From contig OY969431.1 in assembly GCA_963699305.1 (NCBI GenBank), forward strand, positions 2,294,001-2,358,000: 64,000 bases of DNA. The letters run 5' to 3'. Shown here piece by piece: positions 34,729 through 44,169 of this stretch. The translations under genes were made by a program, and so were the position numbers. Source of the stretch: JBGQAS01 sp963699305. GTDB lineage: Bacteria; Chloroflexota; Anaerolineae; Anaerolineales; Anaerolineaceae. Within the stretch, counting starts at the first letter, position 1; the number at the start of each line of letters is the position of its first letter. Below the pieces are notes generated by a model. It saw nothing but the letters and a program-made list of their open reading frames with translations, searched no databases and was not told the DNA's origin.

Positions 34729-37246
34729 ATAACAGGTCAGCAGGATCGACCGTCACACGGAACTCGCCACGGTTTTTCCCTCTTAATACCTGGACCGGAT
34801 CCGGTCCGCGCAGGATGATCTGCCAGCGGTACAAACCATTTTGTTTGGCATAAAAGCATGGAACAGGTCCAATCAATTCAGTAGATACGAAATTACCTTC
34901 TTGTATCCACGTCTGAATTTGCTGAGCAGCCCGGTTTGCTCTTTGTTCGGCGATTTCCGGGCTGGCATCCCGCACTTCCACACGTACGAGACGGCTGAAG
35001 GGTGGATAACCCATCGCACGACGTAAATCCAATTCATGGTGATAAAAACCGGCGGAATCATGGTGCGCGGCGGATTGGATGGCGTAATGCTCCGGTTGGA
35101 ACGTCTGCAGGATGGCAACTCCGCCCAGAGGGCTGCGACCGGCACGTCCGGCAACCTGGGTGAGCAATTGAAATGTGCGCTCTGATGCCCGGAAATCCGG
35201 CAGATTCAACCCGCTGTCTGCCAGCACAGCGCCCACCAGGGTGACGAGTGGCAAATCCAGACCCTTGGCAAGCATCTGGGTGCCGACGAGTATATCCGCA
35301 CGGTGGTTGATGAAATGCGAGAGGATGATCTCATACGTCCCTTTTTCCCGGGTGGTCTCGGCATCCCAGCGCAGGACATTGGCGGAGGGGAAAAGTTCCT
35401 TGACAAGCTTTTCCACGCTCTCGGTACCCATGCCGTATTGCTTGATCTGATCGCTGCCGCAGTTGGGACATTTTGGAGGTAAATTTCTGCGATATCCACA
35501 GGTGTGACAAATCAGGCTGTTTTGACCGGCATGCCAGGTCAAGGGAAGGTCACAGCGCGGGCAGCGCAGGCTGAAGCCACAGGTACGGCAAAAGACATAC
35601 GTGGAAGAACCGCGTCGGTTGAGGAAAAGGATGGCTTGCTGATGGGCTTCCAACGTTCGAGTAAGCGCCTGCTGAAGCGTGCGGCTGAATACTGAGCGGT
35701 TGCCGGCTTTCAATTCCTCGCGCATATCCACAATTTGGACGGATGGCAACGGGAGGGAAGCGGCATCCTTTTGGAACGTAAGGTGTGCAGGTTGCAGATG
35801 CAGTTCCTGCAACTGGTGCTCCACGACCTGGCGATGGGCGAGGATGCGCACCGGCAACTCAAGGCGTTCCCAGCCCTCCCGCTCAGCGCGGTAGAGCATG
35901 GTCACTGAAGGGGTGGCAGAACCGAGCAGGATGACCGCTTTTTGCAAGCGGGCGTATGCCAGTGCGGTTTCCACAGCGCTGTAAAAGGGCGGGAGGTCAT
36001 CCTGCGTGTAGGAATCGTCGTGACACTCATCCACCACGATCAGCCCGAGATTGGAAAGCGGTGCAAAGAGCGCCGAACGCGGCCCGATCACCACCGGCAA
36101 CAAGCCTGCCCGGATGCGCCGCCAGGTATCGTAACGTTCACCAGGAGAGAGTTTAGAATGGATCAAGCCGATCTGCCCCGGGAAACGGGATGCAAAGCGG
36201 CGGACAGTCTGGGGGGTGAGTGAAATTTCAGGCACCAGGATGATCGCCTGTTTGCCAAGCCTGAGCGCTTCTGCGACGGCCTGCAGATAGATCTCCGTCT
36301 TGCCGGAACCGGTGACGCCATGCAATAAACAGGGTACCGGGATATTATCCCGGGATGCTTTGCCAAGTCCCACCAGCACTTTTTTCAATGCTTCCTGCTG
36401 ATCCGTGGTTAGGATGGGTGGGTCGACGGGTGCCCAATCCATCTTTGCCAACGGGTCACGCCACACTTCGGTCTCACCGAGGATGATGAGCTGCTCCTCT
36501 GCAAGGAGCTTCAGGTCCTGCAGGTCGGCACCGCTGGCGGCATACACCCAATCCACGTGGACAGGCAGTGCTTCGGTTTTCAGGTAATTCAATACCGCAG
36601 TCCGACGGGCGAGGGTGGCGGCGGTTTTGCTGATCTCCGCCACTTTCAACAGGGCAGGTTCCAGAGGAGAAGCAAGCTGAGCGGTTCTGATGAATTTGGG
36701 GTGAACGCTTGGGGGAGGAAGCACCGGCTGGCTGATCAATGCACCTTGTTTGATCAATGCCTGGGCAGAGAACTTCCAGGGCAAACGTGGAAAAGATGCC
36801 TCGAACTGCCTGCCGCGCAGGGGACCACGTTTCACCAGCAGGTCCAAAATGCGGTTTTGCAATGAAGAAGGTGCATTGAAGGTAGCAGGGGGATGAGGGT
36901 TGAGCGTATACAGCGTGTCCGCCTGCTGGCTCAAACCCGGCGGCAGCATTAAGTCGATGCACGCGGAAAGGGGAGAAAGCATGTTTTCGGAAAGCCAGAA
37001 AGCCAACTCTACTTGTTGCGGAAGCAAGACGGGCTGCGGATCAAGCAGAGCCTTGACTGCTTTTGTTTCGGGAACATCCGTCTCATCCAGAGTCTTGATC
37101 ACGACACCCTGGACGGTCTGGGTGCCAAACGGTACGACCACCAGGCTGCCCGGATGGAGAGAGCCTTTTAACTCTGCCGGGATATGGTAATCGAACACTC
37201 CGCTGATGGTGGGGACATTGACGCTGACCTGGACGAATTCAAACAT
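34727..37246 (-). CDS. priA: primosomal protein N' (replication restart helicase)
   Basis: An 839-residue helicase that restarts collapsed replication forks. The N-terminal DNA-binding domain holds residues 1-100. Walker A is GVTGSGKTEIYLQ near 309-321, and the DEAH-box position reads VVDECHDDSY near 400-409, with Cys where Glu is usual. The zinc module is complete (CRTCGFSLRCPRCD, then CHTCGYRRNLPPKCPNCG, near 557-600). Motifs V and VI lie after that (GTQMLAKGLDLP; LTQVAGRAGR). It starts 12 bases after the Memo gene, so they form an operon. Confidence 0.93.
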   Translation of the reverse strand: MFEFVQVSVNVPTISGVFDYHIPAELKGSLHPGSLVVVPFGTQTVQGVVIKTLDETDVPETKAVKALLDPQPVLLPQQVELAFWLSENMLSPLSACIDLMLPPGLSQQADTLYTLNPHPPATFNAPSSLQNRILDLLVKRGPLRGRQFEASFPRLPWKFSAQALIKQGALISQPVLPPPSVHPKFIRTAQLASPLEPALLKVAEISKTAATLARRTAVLNYLKTEALPVHVDWVYAASGADLQDLKLLAEEQLIILGETEVWRDPLAKMDWAPVDPPILTTDQQEALKKVLVGLGKASRDNIPVPCLLHGVTGSGKTEIYLQAVAEALRLGKQAIILVPEISLTPQTVRRFASRFPGQIGLIHSKLSPGERYDTWRRIRAGLLPVVIGPRSALFAPLSNLGLIVVDECHDDSYTQDDLPPFYSAVETALAYARLQKAVILLGSATPSVTMLYRAEREGWERLELPVRILAHRQVVEHQLQELHLQPAHLTFQKDAASLPLPSVQIVDMREELKAGNRSVFSRTLQQALTRTLEAHQQAILFLNRRGSSTYVFCRTCGFSLRCPRCDLPLTWHAGQNSLICHTCGYRRNLPPKCPNCGSDQIKQYGMGTESVEKLVKELFPSANVLRWDAETTREKGTYEIILSHFINHRADILVGTQMLAKGLDLPLVTLVGAVLADSGLNLPDFRASERTFQLLTQVAGRAGRSPLGGVAILQTFQPEHYAIQSAAHHDSAGFYHHELDLRRAMGYPPFSRLVRVEVRDASPEIAEQRANRAAQQIQTWIQEGNFVSTELIGPVPCFYAKQNGLYRWQIILRGPDPVQVLRGKNRGEFRVTVDPADLL

Positions 37247-37258
37247 GGATGAACCGGA

Positions 37259-38104
37259 TCAGGATGTTTTCAGGACCACGGCAGCACCGTAACCAACCAC
37301 AGAAGCGGTGTCACCGGTCTGGTCGGCGGATGTGGAATGATGGAGCACCTGGACATGATCTGCGCCGAGCGCTTTGGCGGCCCAAAGCACGGCAGCGATG
37401 GCGGGCAGACCGCATGCAAATCCGGTGCCCTCTTTATCCGCTGTAAACAATCCCTCGGGGGAGAAGGCTTCGATCTGTTTCAACACTTCGGCATCCAATG
37501 TCTCCGCCTGGCTGACAGGATAAAAATGGGAGAGATCGCTGCTGGCAACCAATAATGCAGAATGTCCTTTCAGCACTTCCGCCAGTGCAAGACCGATGGC
37601 TTTGACATGGCCCTTGTCCTGTGAACGTACCATCAGCGGCAGCAGCTTGAAACTCTTCTTAATGGCACGCTGCAGGAAAGGCAGTTCGATCTCAAGTGAA
37701 TGCTCGCCATCACAGGCAATGGGTGTGATGGATAAACTGGATTTCTCCAATAATGAATTCAACTGGGTAATCGCCTGTTGATCCACCTCAATGTTACCCA
37801 GGGGTGTGCTGTACGCCTTGTGAGCGGTGGTCAAAAGCGGGGCGAAATGGAAATTATGAAACGGGGAAAGCACTGCAATCAATTCGTAGGATTTCCCCTG
37901 GACAGCACGGAACGCATACCCGGCGGTGGCACCGGAATAAATGTGCCCGGCATGCGGTGCAATGACGGCAACAACCTCACCGTTCAGCCTGGGCAGCCTG
38001 GCATTGGCAAGGTAATCATCCATCTGCTGACTTAATTTGACGGGATCCTTGGTGTACCAGGAACCCACGATGGGAGAAGGACGGAGATCGGATATGGGGG
38101 ACAT
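37259..38104 (-). CDS. amrB: AmmeMemoRadiSam system protein B (Memo-like)
   Basis: A 281-residue member of the Memo/AmrB family of the non-haem dioxygenase fold. Key parts: a signature start PSPIVGSWYTKDP near 9-21, the metal-site region VIAPHAGHIYSGATAGYAF near 48-66 (two His), DGEHSLEIELPFLQ near 131-144, and ASSDLSHFYP near 186-195. Partners AmrA and the AmrS radical SAM protein are not in the window. The start follows GGAGG and a TATAAT lies at 38139-38134 on the minus strand. The reaction is not firmly known. Confidence 0.9.
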   Translation of the reverse strand: MSPISDLRPSPIVGSWYTKDPVKLSQQMDDYLANARLPRLNGEVVAVIAPHAGHIYSGATAGYAFRAVQGKSYELIAVLSPFHNFHFAPLLTTAHKAYSTPLGNIEVDQQAITQLNSLLEKSSLSITPIACDGEHSLEIELPFLQRAIKKSFKLLPLMVRSQDKGHVKAIGLALAEVLKGHSALLVASSDLSHFYPVSQAETLDAEVLKQIEAFSPEGLFTADKEGTGFACGLPAIAAVLWAAKALGADHVQVLHHSTSADQTGDTASVVGYGAAVVLKTS

Positions 38105-38281
38105 GGAATTTTCCTCCAGTGAACTGTGATTTGATTATACAACGCAGGAAAAGCCTGCACACAGGAACAATAAGAATGCCCGGAGTCTTCATGCATATTG
38201 AACAATTTTCGAAAATAAATACTAAAAAGAACTGCCGAATTTACTCAAGAAAGAAACATGACACTAATCAATATAGTGGAT

Positions 38282-38345
38282 AAGAGAGATTCTCCCCCAA
38301 GGGGGTGCTACGCGATACCCTAAGGGTATGCTTCGCAATCGTCCC
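38282..38345. repeat. cluster of short palindromes, possible degraded REP-like copy
   Basis: Two short hairpins in tandem: TCCCCC-AA-GGGGG and ATACCC-TAA-GGGTAT, bracketed by GAGATT on the left and GCAATC on the right. The flanks resemble the ends of the REP-like elements, so it may be an old copy. Confidence 0.45.
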
Positions 38346-38383
38346 TAACAATGGAACTCAGAATGGCAAGTATTTCAAGGTGG

Positions 38384-38469
38384 AGATTGCCACGACCTTC
38401 ACGACACTAAGCAAAAACCGCTTCGCGGGTGCCATAATTCGGCAAAAACGAAGGTCTCGCAATGACAAA
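38384..38469. repeat. REP-like palindromic element, copy 2
   Basis: An 86-base element with the same ends as copy 1 (AGATTGCCACG and GGTCTCGCAATGACAAA). The stem is GACCTTC (38394-38400) with GAAGGTC (38450-38456), around a 49-base interior with a smaller hairpin (ACCGC-TTC-GCGGGT). It lies just beyond the stop of the second M23 gene. Confidence 0.75.
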
Positions 38470-38479
38470 TCAATTAGGT

Positions 38480-39688
38480 TTAGGGCGGGGGAAGGAACTG
38501 GGAAGGATCGACGCGCCCGTATGTATCGCTCATCATTTCGAAGTGCAGGTGAGGACCCGAGGTCTTTCCCGTCAGACCCATCCAGCCGATGACATCGCCC
38601 TGGAAGACGCTGGCACCGCAGGCAACATTCACCGTATCGAGGTGGGCGTAAAGAGTCTGCCAACCACCATGATCAATAATGACCATGTTACCGTAACCGT
38701 GATCGTTCCAGCCGGCATACACAATGACGCCATTGTCGGATGCATACAAAGGTTGCCCGACGACTCCACCGATATCGATGCCATAATGATTGGTCTCCGG
38801 TGAGAAGACATAACCCGAGATGTAATGCTGGACTGTGGGCCAGATGAAATTGCCCGTGCCGACCGCCCCATCCACGACCGTACCACAAAAACCTGGACCA
38901 TACTTGGTGGCAACTGCCGGGTCAGACCGGGTGACACGAACACCAGTCCAGGTGATGAAATCGCGATGACCCCCCGGGATAATCAACCAGGTACTATCAG
39001 CGATGTTTGGATGAGCATAATCACCAATATTTTCTGCAACCAAATGATTGCCTGGAAAGTTGATGATATCCTCGGGTGTTACCTGTAGATTATGAGCAAC
39101 CCCATTCAACCCATCTCCAACGTTCCATTGGTAGTAAACGCCGTCGACAGGCAAGATATTGAGAGATTGACCCGGGGATAAGTAATGGGGATTGTCAAAA
39201 AGAATTGCGTTACCCCATAAAATCGTCGAGGGATTAAGCCCATATTTTTCAGCAATGCCAAAAACCGTATCGCCTGCCTGGACGATGTATTGTATGACAT
39301 CAAAACGAGGACGGTTTGGCTGAATGGTGTGCAGCATGGCAAGGCGGCTGATGCCATCCTTGATGTTTGCACCATCATATACTGGTGGAGAGAAGAACGG
39401 TGAATCGGTGGGAATGACGGGAGCTGAAAACGTTGGCTGGGCGAAATTGATTTTTTCCCCGCGCAAATAATAATTGCTCATCACCCAAATCACCACCACC
39501 ACCAACACCGTTAGGATGACACCGGTGCCAACGCGCATGGCGGTATCGCTCAAACCGAAACGCGTGAGATAAGACCAAAGGGAACCGAGTTTTGGGGGTG
39601 TCTCGGAGGTCTCTTTTTTTGATTTGGATGAAACAGACGGTTTACTTGCGGAGGGATTGCTTTTCCCTTGTTTCTTTTGTTCAGGCAT
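38480..39688 (-). CDS. membrane-anchored LysM-M23 peptidase, copy 2
   Basis: A 402-residue paralogue of the protein at 33454. A Lys/Ser-rich tail (1-45) precedes a TM helix near 52-75. Two LysM-like modules follow (YIVQAGDTVFGIA near 137, YYQWNVGDGLNGVA near 184). The M23 domain has NHYGIDIG, YAHLD and PHLHFE. Where copy 1 has HRGID this one has NHYGID, so the first metal ligand is kept as His. The REP-like repeat sits at its 3' end, and no clear terminator is seen. It is a likely cell-wall endopeptidase or amidase activator. Confidence 0.9.
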   Translation of the reverse strand: MPEQKKQGKSNPSASKPSVSSKSKKETSETPPKLGSLWSYLTRFGLSDTAMRVGTGVILTVLVVVVIWVMSNYYLRGEKINFAQPTFSAPVIPTDSPFFSPPVYDGANIKDGISRLAMLHTIQPNRPRFDVIQYIVQAGDTVFGIAEKYGLNPSTILWGNAILFDNPHYLSPGQSLNILPVDGVYYQWNVGDGLNGVAHNLQVTPEDIINFPGNHLVAENIGDYAHPNIADSTWLIIPGGHRDFITWTGVRVTRSDPAVATKYGPGFCGTVVDGAVGTGNFIWPTVQHYISGYVFSPETNHYGIDIGGVVGQPLYASDNGVIVYAGWNDHGYGNMVIIDHGGWQTLYAHLDTVNVACGASVFQGDVIGWMGLTGKTSGPHLHFEMMSDTYGRVDPSQFLPPP

Positions 39689-39769
39689 TCTATCCTTCCA
39701 GGCAAATTATCATAACACAAAATGAATATGGCATGGATGAATGGAAAATTATAAAATTTTAATGATGGA

Positions 39770-40750
39770 TCAGCGGATAAGCCAATAAAAACAGGCTGCC
39801 AAGAGTGCAGTCACCGGGATGGTCAGCAGCCAGGCAATGAGCATCTGACCGGCAACACCCCAGCGCACCATGTTGACCCGTTGAGCAGAACCTGCTCCGA
39901 GCACAGCCGAGCTGATGACCTGGGTGGTGCTCACCGGACCGCCGATGAGCGCGGCGGTAAGGATCACCGCTGCTGAAGATACCTGTGAGGCAAAACCATG
40001 CACGGGGCGGATCTTGTAAAAACGCGCACCGATGGTTTTGATCAAGCTCCAACCCCCGATGGCGGTACCCAGCGAAGCTGCACCGGCGGCGATGAGGATG
40101 ATGTACAGCGGCAGTTGGAACTGCTGGAGGAAACCACCCGCGAGCAGACCCAACACCATAACGCCCATGGTTTTTTGTGGATCGTTGGCGCCATGGCTGA
40201 ATGCCAACCCGAACCCGGTGATGATTTGAGCGCGTTTGAAAAAAACGTTGATGCGCATGCTGGCATTGCGCGCCAGCAGGAAGATCAGCCGGGTGAAAAG
40301 ATACCCCACCAGGAAACCGATAAAAGGGGAAAGGAACAATGCCAACAGAACCTTGAGCATGGCAGCGATACCCAACACACCAAAACCTGATTCGGCAACC
40401 ACCGCACCGACCAACCCGCCAATGAGAGTGTGGGATGAACTGCTGGGGATGCCGAGCAACCACGTGATGATGCTCCACAGGATGGCGGCTGCCAAACCGG
40501 CAATCAGCGCTTCCACGCGAATGGACGCCGTGGGGAAAATTTCCTTGCCGATGGTGCGGGCAACTGCTGCACCGGTGAGACCGAAACCAATGGCGCCAGC
40601 CAATTCTGCCAGCGCGGTCAGGAGCAACGCCAGCCGGGCATTCATGGCGCGCGAGGAAATGATGGTTGCCACTATGTTACTGGAATCATGGAAACCATTG
40701 AAAAAGCTGAACACAGCAGCCAATCCAAAGAGAATATAAATGGTTGACAT
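39770..40750 (-). CDS. pit: low-affinity inorganic phosphate transporter
   Basis: A 326-residue member of the PiT family, the short bacterial form, with about ten membrane segments. The family's duplicated signature is clear: FNGFHDSSNIVAT near 18-30 and FSHGANDPQKTMGVM near 188-202. It imports metal-phosphate with protons. The DUF47 gene lies 19 bases upstream, the usual partner that controls these carriers. Confidence 0.92.
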   Translation of the reverse strand: MSTIYILFGLAAVFSFFNGFHDSSNIVATIISSRAMNARLALLLTALAELAGAIGFGLTGAAVARTIGKEIFPTASIRVEALIAGLAAAILWSIITWLLGIPSSSSHTLIGGLVGAVVAESGFGVLGIAAMLKVLLALFLSPFIGFLVGYLFTRLIFLLARNASMRINVFFKRAQIITGFGLAFSHGANDPQKTMGVMVLGLLAGGFLQQFQLPLYIILIAAGAASLGTAIGGWSLIKTIGARFYKIRPVHGFASQVSSAAVILTAALIGGPVSTTQVISSAVLGAGSAQRVNMVRWGVAGQMLIAWLLTIPVTALLAACFYWLIR

Positions 40751-40769
40751 GGATGGAATGAAACGAGGG

Positions 40770-41399
40770 TTAGCCTGATTTCATGAGGATGTCGGAGATG
40801 ACATTGGCAGCGCCATCCTCGCGGTCGGAAGCATTACTGAGGTGGCGGTAGATCTCCCGCACCTTGAGCATATTCACGACCGCCTTGACGCTTTTGGTCT
40901 CCTTGAACAGCTTGCCAAGGGCTTCGCGGTACACCCCTTCCACGCGGTTCTCCAATGCCTTGGCACGCTGGGTGTGATCGCTGGCGACGGAATGATGCTT
41001 ATCCTGCAGCCGCTCGACCGCCATGCGCAGTTCCACGGAGGCATCATGGAGCATTTTTGCCATGCGCTGCATATGGGATGTGGGTTTCACATCCAGGATC
41101 TCCATCTCATCCACGGTGGTATTGGCATAATCCAGGATATCGTCAATTTCACGCGACAGGGTGAAGATATCCTCCCGGTCGATGGGGGTGACGAAGGATT
41201 TCATGAGCTCTTCGATGAGGATGCGGCGCACTTCGTCTTCTTCCTTCTCAGTTTGGGAGATCTGCTTGGCGATTTTGGAGTTGCGTTTCTGCATGTACAC
41301 TGTCAGCAAATCCAACCCTTTTTCCGTAAGGCGGGCTTGTTCGATGAGGAGCAGTGTGAATTTGTTGGATCTGGGCTTAAAAACGTCTTTCATTTTCAT
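40770..41399 (-). CDS. DUF47 family PhoU-like protein
   Basis: A 209-residue all-helical protein of the DUF47/TIGR00153 type. The metal-binding E-x3-D-like helices are visible (KQISQTEKEEDEVRRILIEEL near 45-65; DREDIFTLSREIDDILDYANTTVDEME near 74-100). PhoU-like proteins tune phosphate carriers. The start at 41399 follows AGAAGGG. It is the first gene of the DUF47-pit operon. Confidence 0.9.
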   Translation of the reverse strand: MKMKDVFKPRSNKFTLLLIEQARLTEKGLDLLTVYMQKRNSKIAKQISQTEKEEDEVRRILIEELMKSFVTPIDREDIFTLSREIDDILDYANTTVDEMEILDVKPTSHMQRMAKMLHDASVELRMAVERLQDKHHSVASDHTQRAKALENRVEGVYREALGKLFKETKSVKAVVNMLKVREIYRHLSNASDREDGAANVISDILMKSG

Positions 41400-41529
41400 A
41401 AAATTTCCCTTCTTATTATTGTACTTGATTCATAAAGAATTAACAGGTCGTATCGCTTGCCTACAACAATGGTTATTGCTATACTCTTTCTAGAATTTCA
41501 ATAAAAAATCCGACCTTTTGGAGCGGGAA

Positions 41530-42684
41530 ATGGCAGGATCATTGCTCACCACACCCATCCTCGACTGTCATGTCCATTACGGACATCCCGGGTTCAGACA
41601 GGGATTGATGGAGGTGATGGAAGCCAACTCCATCGCACGTTTCAACGTAGTCTGCACTCCGCATCGCACCCGTCTGAGCCTGGTTCCCGACGCTTTACAT
41701 TTGAAGGCCCATGCACCTGAAAAAATCACTGTATTCGGCGGAATGGATATCTCACCGCTTTTCATGGCACCCGACACATGCGGCGCACTGTTTGCAGCGT
41801 ATGTGGACACGCTGCTGATGCTGGGATGCGATGGCATCAAAATGATCGAGGGCAAACCTGACATGCGCAAAACCCTCCCCATCCCCGCATTCGATAGCCC
41901 GGTCTATGAGCCATACTGGCAAAAACTGGAAGAGAGCGGTACACCGCTCATTTTCCATGTAAACGACCCCGAAGAATTCTGGGATGCGGAACGGGCGCCG
42001 CAATGGGCTAAAGAACAGGGTTGGTTCTACGGCGATGGAACATTCATCAACAATGAAAAACAGTATTCCGAAGTGATCCAGGTTCTCAAACGACACCCCA
42101 AGCTCAAGGTTGTGTTTGCGCATTTCTTTTTCCTCTCTGCGCAGTTGGAGCGGTTGGGAGGTTACCTCGATCAATTCCCAGGGATGTGCGTAGACCTTAC
42201 CCCGGGCATCGAGATGTATCACAACTTTACACTCCATCCCGAAAAGACACGCGATTTTTTCATCAAGTACCAGGATCGCATCTTATATGGAACGGATATC
42301 GGTGCAAAAGCCTTGCTTTCCACACCGGAAGAAGGCATCGAGAAACTGGAAAGCCATGTGAGGGTGGAAGTGGTAAGGCATTTTCTGGAGGGGGCTGGTG
42401 AATTTCAACCGGATGTCGATTCAGGATTCCTGTTCGGGAAATTTGCGGAACCTTACCGGGGCATCCATTTGCCCTTGGAAATCCTGGAAAAGATTTACCA
42501 TAAAAATTTTGAGCGTTTGGCGGGGAGCATGCCGCGTACACTCAATCCCCAGGCGATCATCGGTGAATGCGAGCGGTTGAAATTTGTCATCAACGCCATG
42601 GGTAAGACTCAGCCGGGAGTGGCGATGGACACGTCCATCGTTGAAATGGTCTCCAATTATTTTAAAGATCCAGTAAAAAATTGA
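41530..42684 (+). CDS. amidohydrolase family protein
   Basis: A 384-residue metal-dependent hydrolase of the amidohydrolase-2 (ACMSD-like) group. Metal ligands are visible: DCHVH near 13-17, LIFHVND near 137-143, KVVFAHFFFL near 193-202 and the Asp in ILYGTDIGAKA near 255-265. The start ATG 41530 follows GGAG; a TTG 12 bases earlier is in frame. The substrate is unknown. It is 13 bases upstream of an MFS transporter gene, which suggests uptake and hydrolysis or decarboxylation of one compound. Confidence 0.8.
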   Translation: MAGSLLTTPILDCHVHYGHPGFRQGLMEVMEANSIARFNVVCTPHRTRLSLVPDALHLKAHAPEKITVFGGMDISPLFMAPDTCGALFAAYVDTLLMLGCDGIKMIEGKPDMRKTLPIPAFDSPVYEPYWQKLEESGTPLIFHVNDPEEFWDAERAPQWAKEQGWFYGDGTFINNEKQYSEVIQVLKRHPKLKVVFAHFFFLSAQLERLGGYLDQFPGMCVDLTPGIEMYHNFTLHPEKTRDFFIKYQDRILYGTDIGAKALLSTPEEGIEKLESHVRVEVVRHFLEGAGEFQPDVDSGFLFGKFAEPYRGIHLPLEILEKIYHKNFERLAGSMPRTLNPQAIIGECERLKFVINAMGKTQPGVAMDTSIVEMVSNYFKDPVKN

Positions 42685-42697
42685 AAAGGAGAGAGGT

Positions 42698-44044
42698 ATG
42701 AAAACGATCAAGAAATGGCAGGAACCGTTTTATGCCATCGGGGGATTTGGTCCGGGTTTCATGTACCAGCTGGTATTGACCTACCTGCTGTACTACTACC
42801 GCCCGGCACAGGCGAAAATCGAAGCGGGCGCGCTGGTGTTTGCACCCGCCGCTGGCGTATGCTGCCGGCATGCTGGTGGCGCGCATCCTGGATGGCGTGG
42901 TGGATATCCCCATCGCCAGCTGGACGGACAACCTGAAGAGCAAATGGGGGCGCCGGCGCCCCCTGATGGTGCTTGGGTTGATCCCGGCAATCATTTGTTT
43001 CGTCCTGCTGTGGTTCCCACCGATCACGGGAACGGCAACCTGGGGGCGGACGGTCATTGGGGCAATGCGGTCTACGTGGCAGTGGTCAGCACGCTCTATT
43101 TCTTCTTCCACACCCTCCTCACCGTGCCTTACCTGGCGGCGCTTTCGGAGATCGTGCCGGATGAGAACTCACGCGTGCGTGTGGCAAGCTGGCAGACAGT
43201 CTTCAACACCGGCAGCTATGTGTTGGTCTTCGTGGTGGCGCCCCTGCTTTTCGCCAAATTTGGCGTGCGCGGCGCGGCGCTTATGCTGCTGCCCGAGCTT
43301 TCTGACCTTCATCGGACCGCTGCTGGTCATCAAGGAAGCTCCGACCGATGGGTCTGCAGGTCAGAAAGTGGAAAAGCAAGTATCGCTTTGGGAGAGCTTG
43401 AAGCAGACCCTACCAACAAGACTTTCCTGATCTACATGTCTTCCGTGGCGACCTTCTTCTTCGGGCTGCAGTTCTTCCTGGGCGGGATGGCCTTCATGGC
43501 GGCTGGACATGATGGGGATCTCCGAAACCCAGCTTGGGTTAATGAACGCAGCGGCATTTGCCCCGGTGCCCGATCATGCTGATCCTATTCAACCTGATCA
43601 CCGCAAAAATGGGGTGCCAAGGCGGCCTTCCGGGCTGGCGCTGCTGGTATTTGCGGTTGCCATGTTGCTGTTCCCGCTGGCTTGGACATGTTCAACCTAC
43701 CCATTCCGCCGCTGGTGGTGGGAATCATCGCCAGCGACATCGGCAGCTTTTCCATCGGCGCGTTCTTCACCATCCCGTATGCCTTCCCCGCCCATATTGC
43801 CGCAGTGGATGCTGAAAAGACCGGCAAAAACCGCGCCGGCATGTTCTTTGCCGTGCAGGGTGTGATCAACCAGTTCGTCGGTTCGCTGGCGGGATCCGTA
43901 CTGGCGCTGCTGCTCACCTGGAAATATGGCGTCATTGCCATCGGACCGATTGTGGCGGTCACCATGATCCTGGCATTCTTCTTCTTTGGTGCTTATCCGT
44001 TGGGACAGCCGGCTGCAGCCAAACCGGCAGCCAAGAAGAGCTAA
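42698..44044 (+). pseudogene. MFS transporter (glycoside-pentoside-hexuronide type), at least seven frame changes
   Basis: The 1.35-kb span is the right length for a transporter of about 449 residues. Good protein sequence runs in alternating frames: the start YAIGGFGPGF, LVARILDGVVDIPIASWTDN-x-x-SKWGRRRP (the GPH signature), ALSEIVPDENSR, a central loop, then MFNLPIPPLVVGI to the stop. Junctions lie near 42843, 43043, 43295, 43415, 43500, 43575, 43615 and 43685, several in CCC or GGGGG. No residue loss occurs between them, so error is likelier than decay, though this density exceeds any other gene here. Confidence 0.7.
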
Positions 44045-44051
44045 ACGTTTA

Positions 44052-44075
44052 CTCGCCCCTTGAAAAAGGGGCGAG
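44052..44075 (+). terminator. putative terminator hairpin
   Basis: CTCGCCCCTT (44052-44061), loop GAAA, AAGGGGCGAG (44066-44075). The U tract after it is weak (CGGTTTAAT), so strength is uncertain. Confidence 0.6.
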
Positions 44076-44169
44076 CGGTTTAATGATTGATTTTTATCAA
44101 GGATACTGTATCATATTTGTGGACAAGATAAGTAGAAAATAGAATTATGGCGATGGTTGGAGGGATGTC

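Larger units (their letters stand above)
38105..38479. other. intergenic region with repeats upstream of Memo
   Basis: No gene is visible. The left part holds the promoter region of the Memo/priA operon, including GCAGG-AAAAG-CCTGC (38144-38158). The right part, from about 38282, holds repeat sequence (described separately). The gene to the right runs towards this region and ends at 38480. Confidence 0.6.

Noticed and set aside
38144..38158. GCAGG-AAAAG-CCTGC hairpin upstream of Memo as a terminator or operator
   Set aside because: The stem has only five base pairs, there is no T run, and there is no second copy. Not enough to call.
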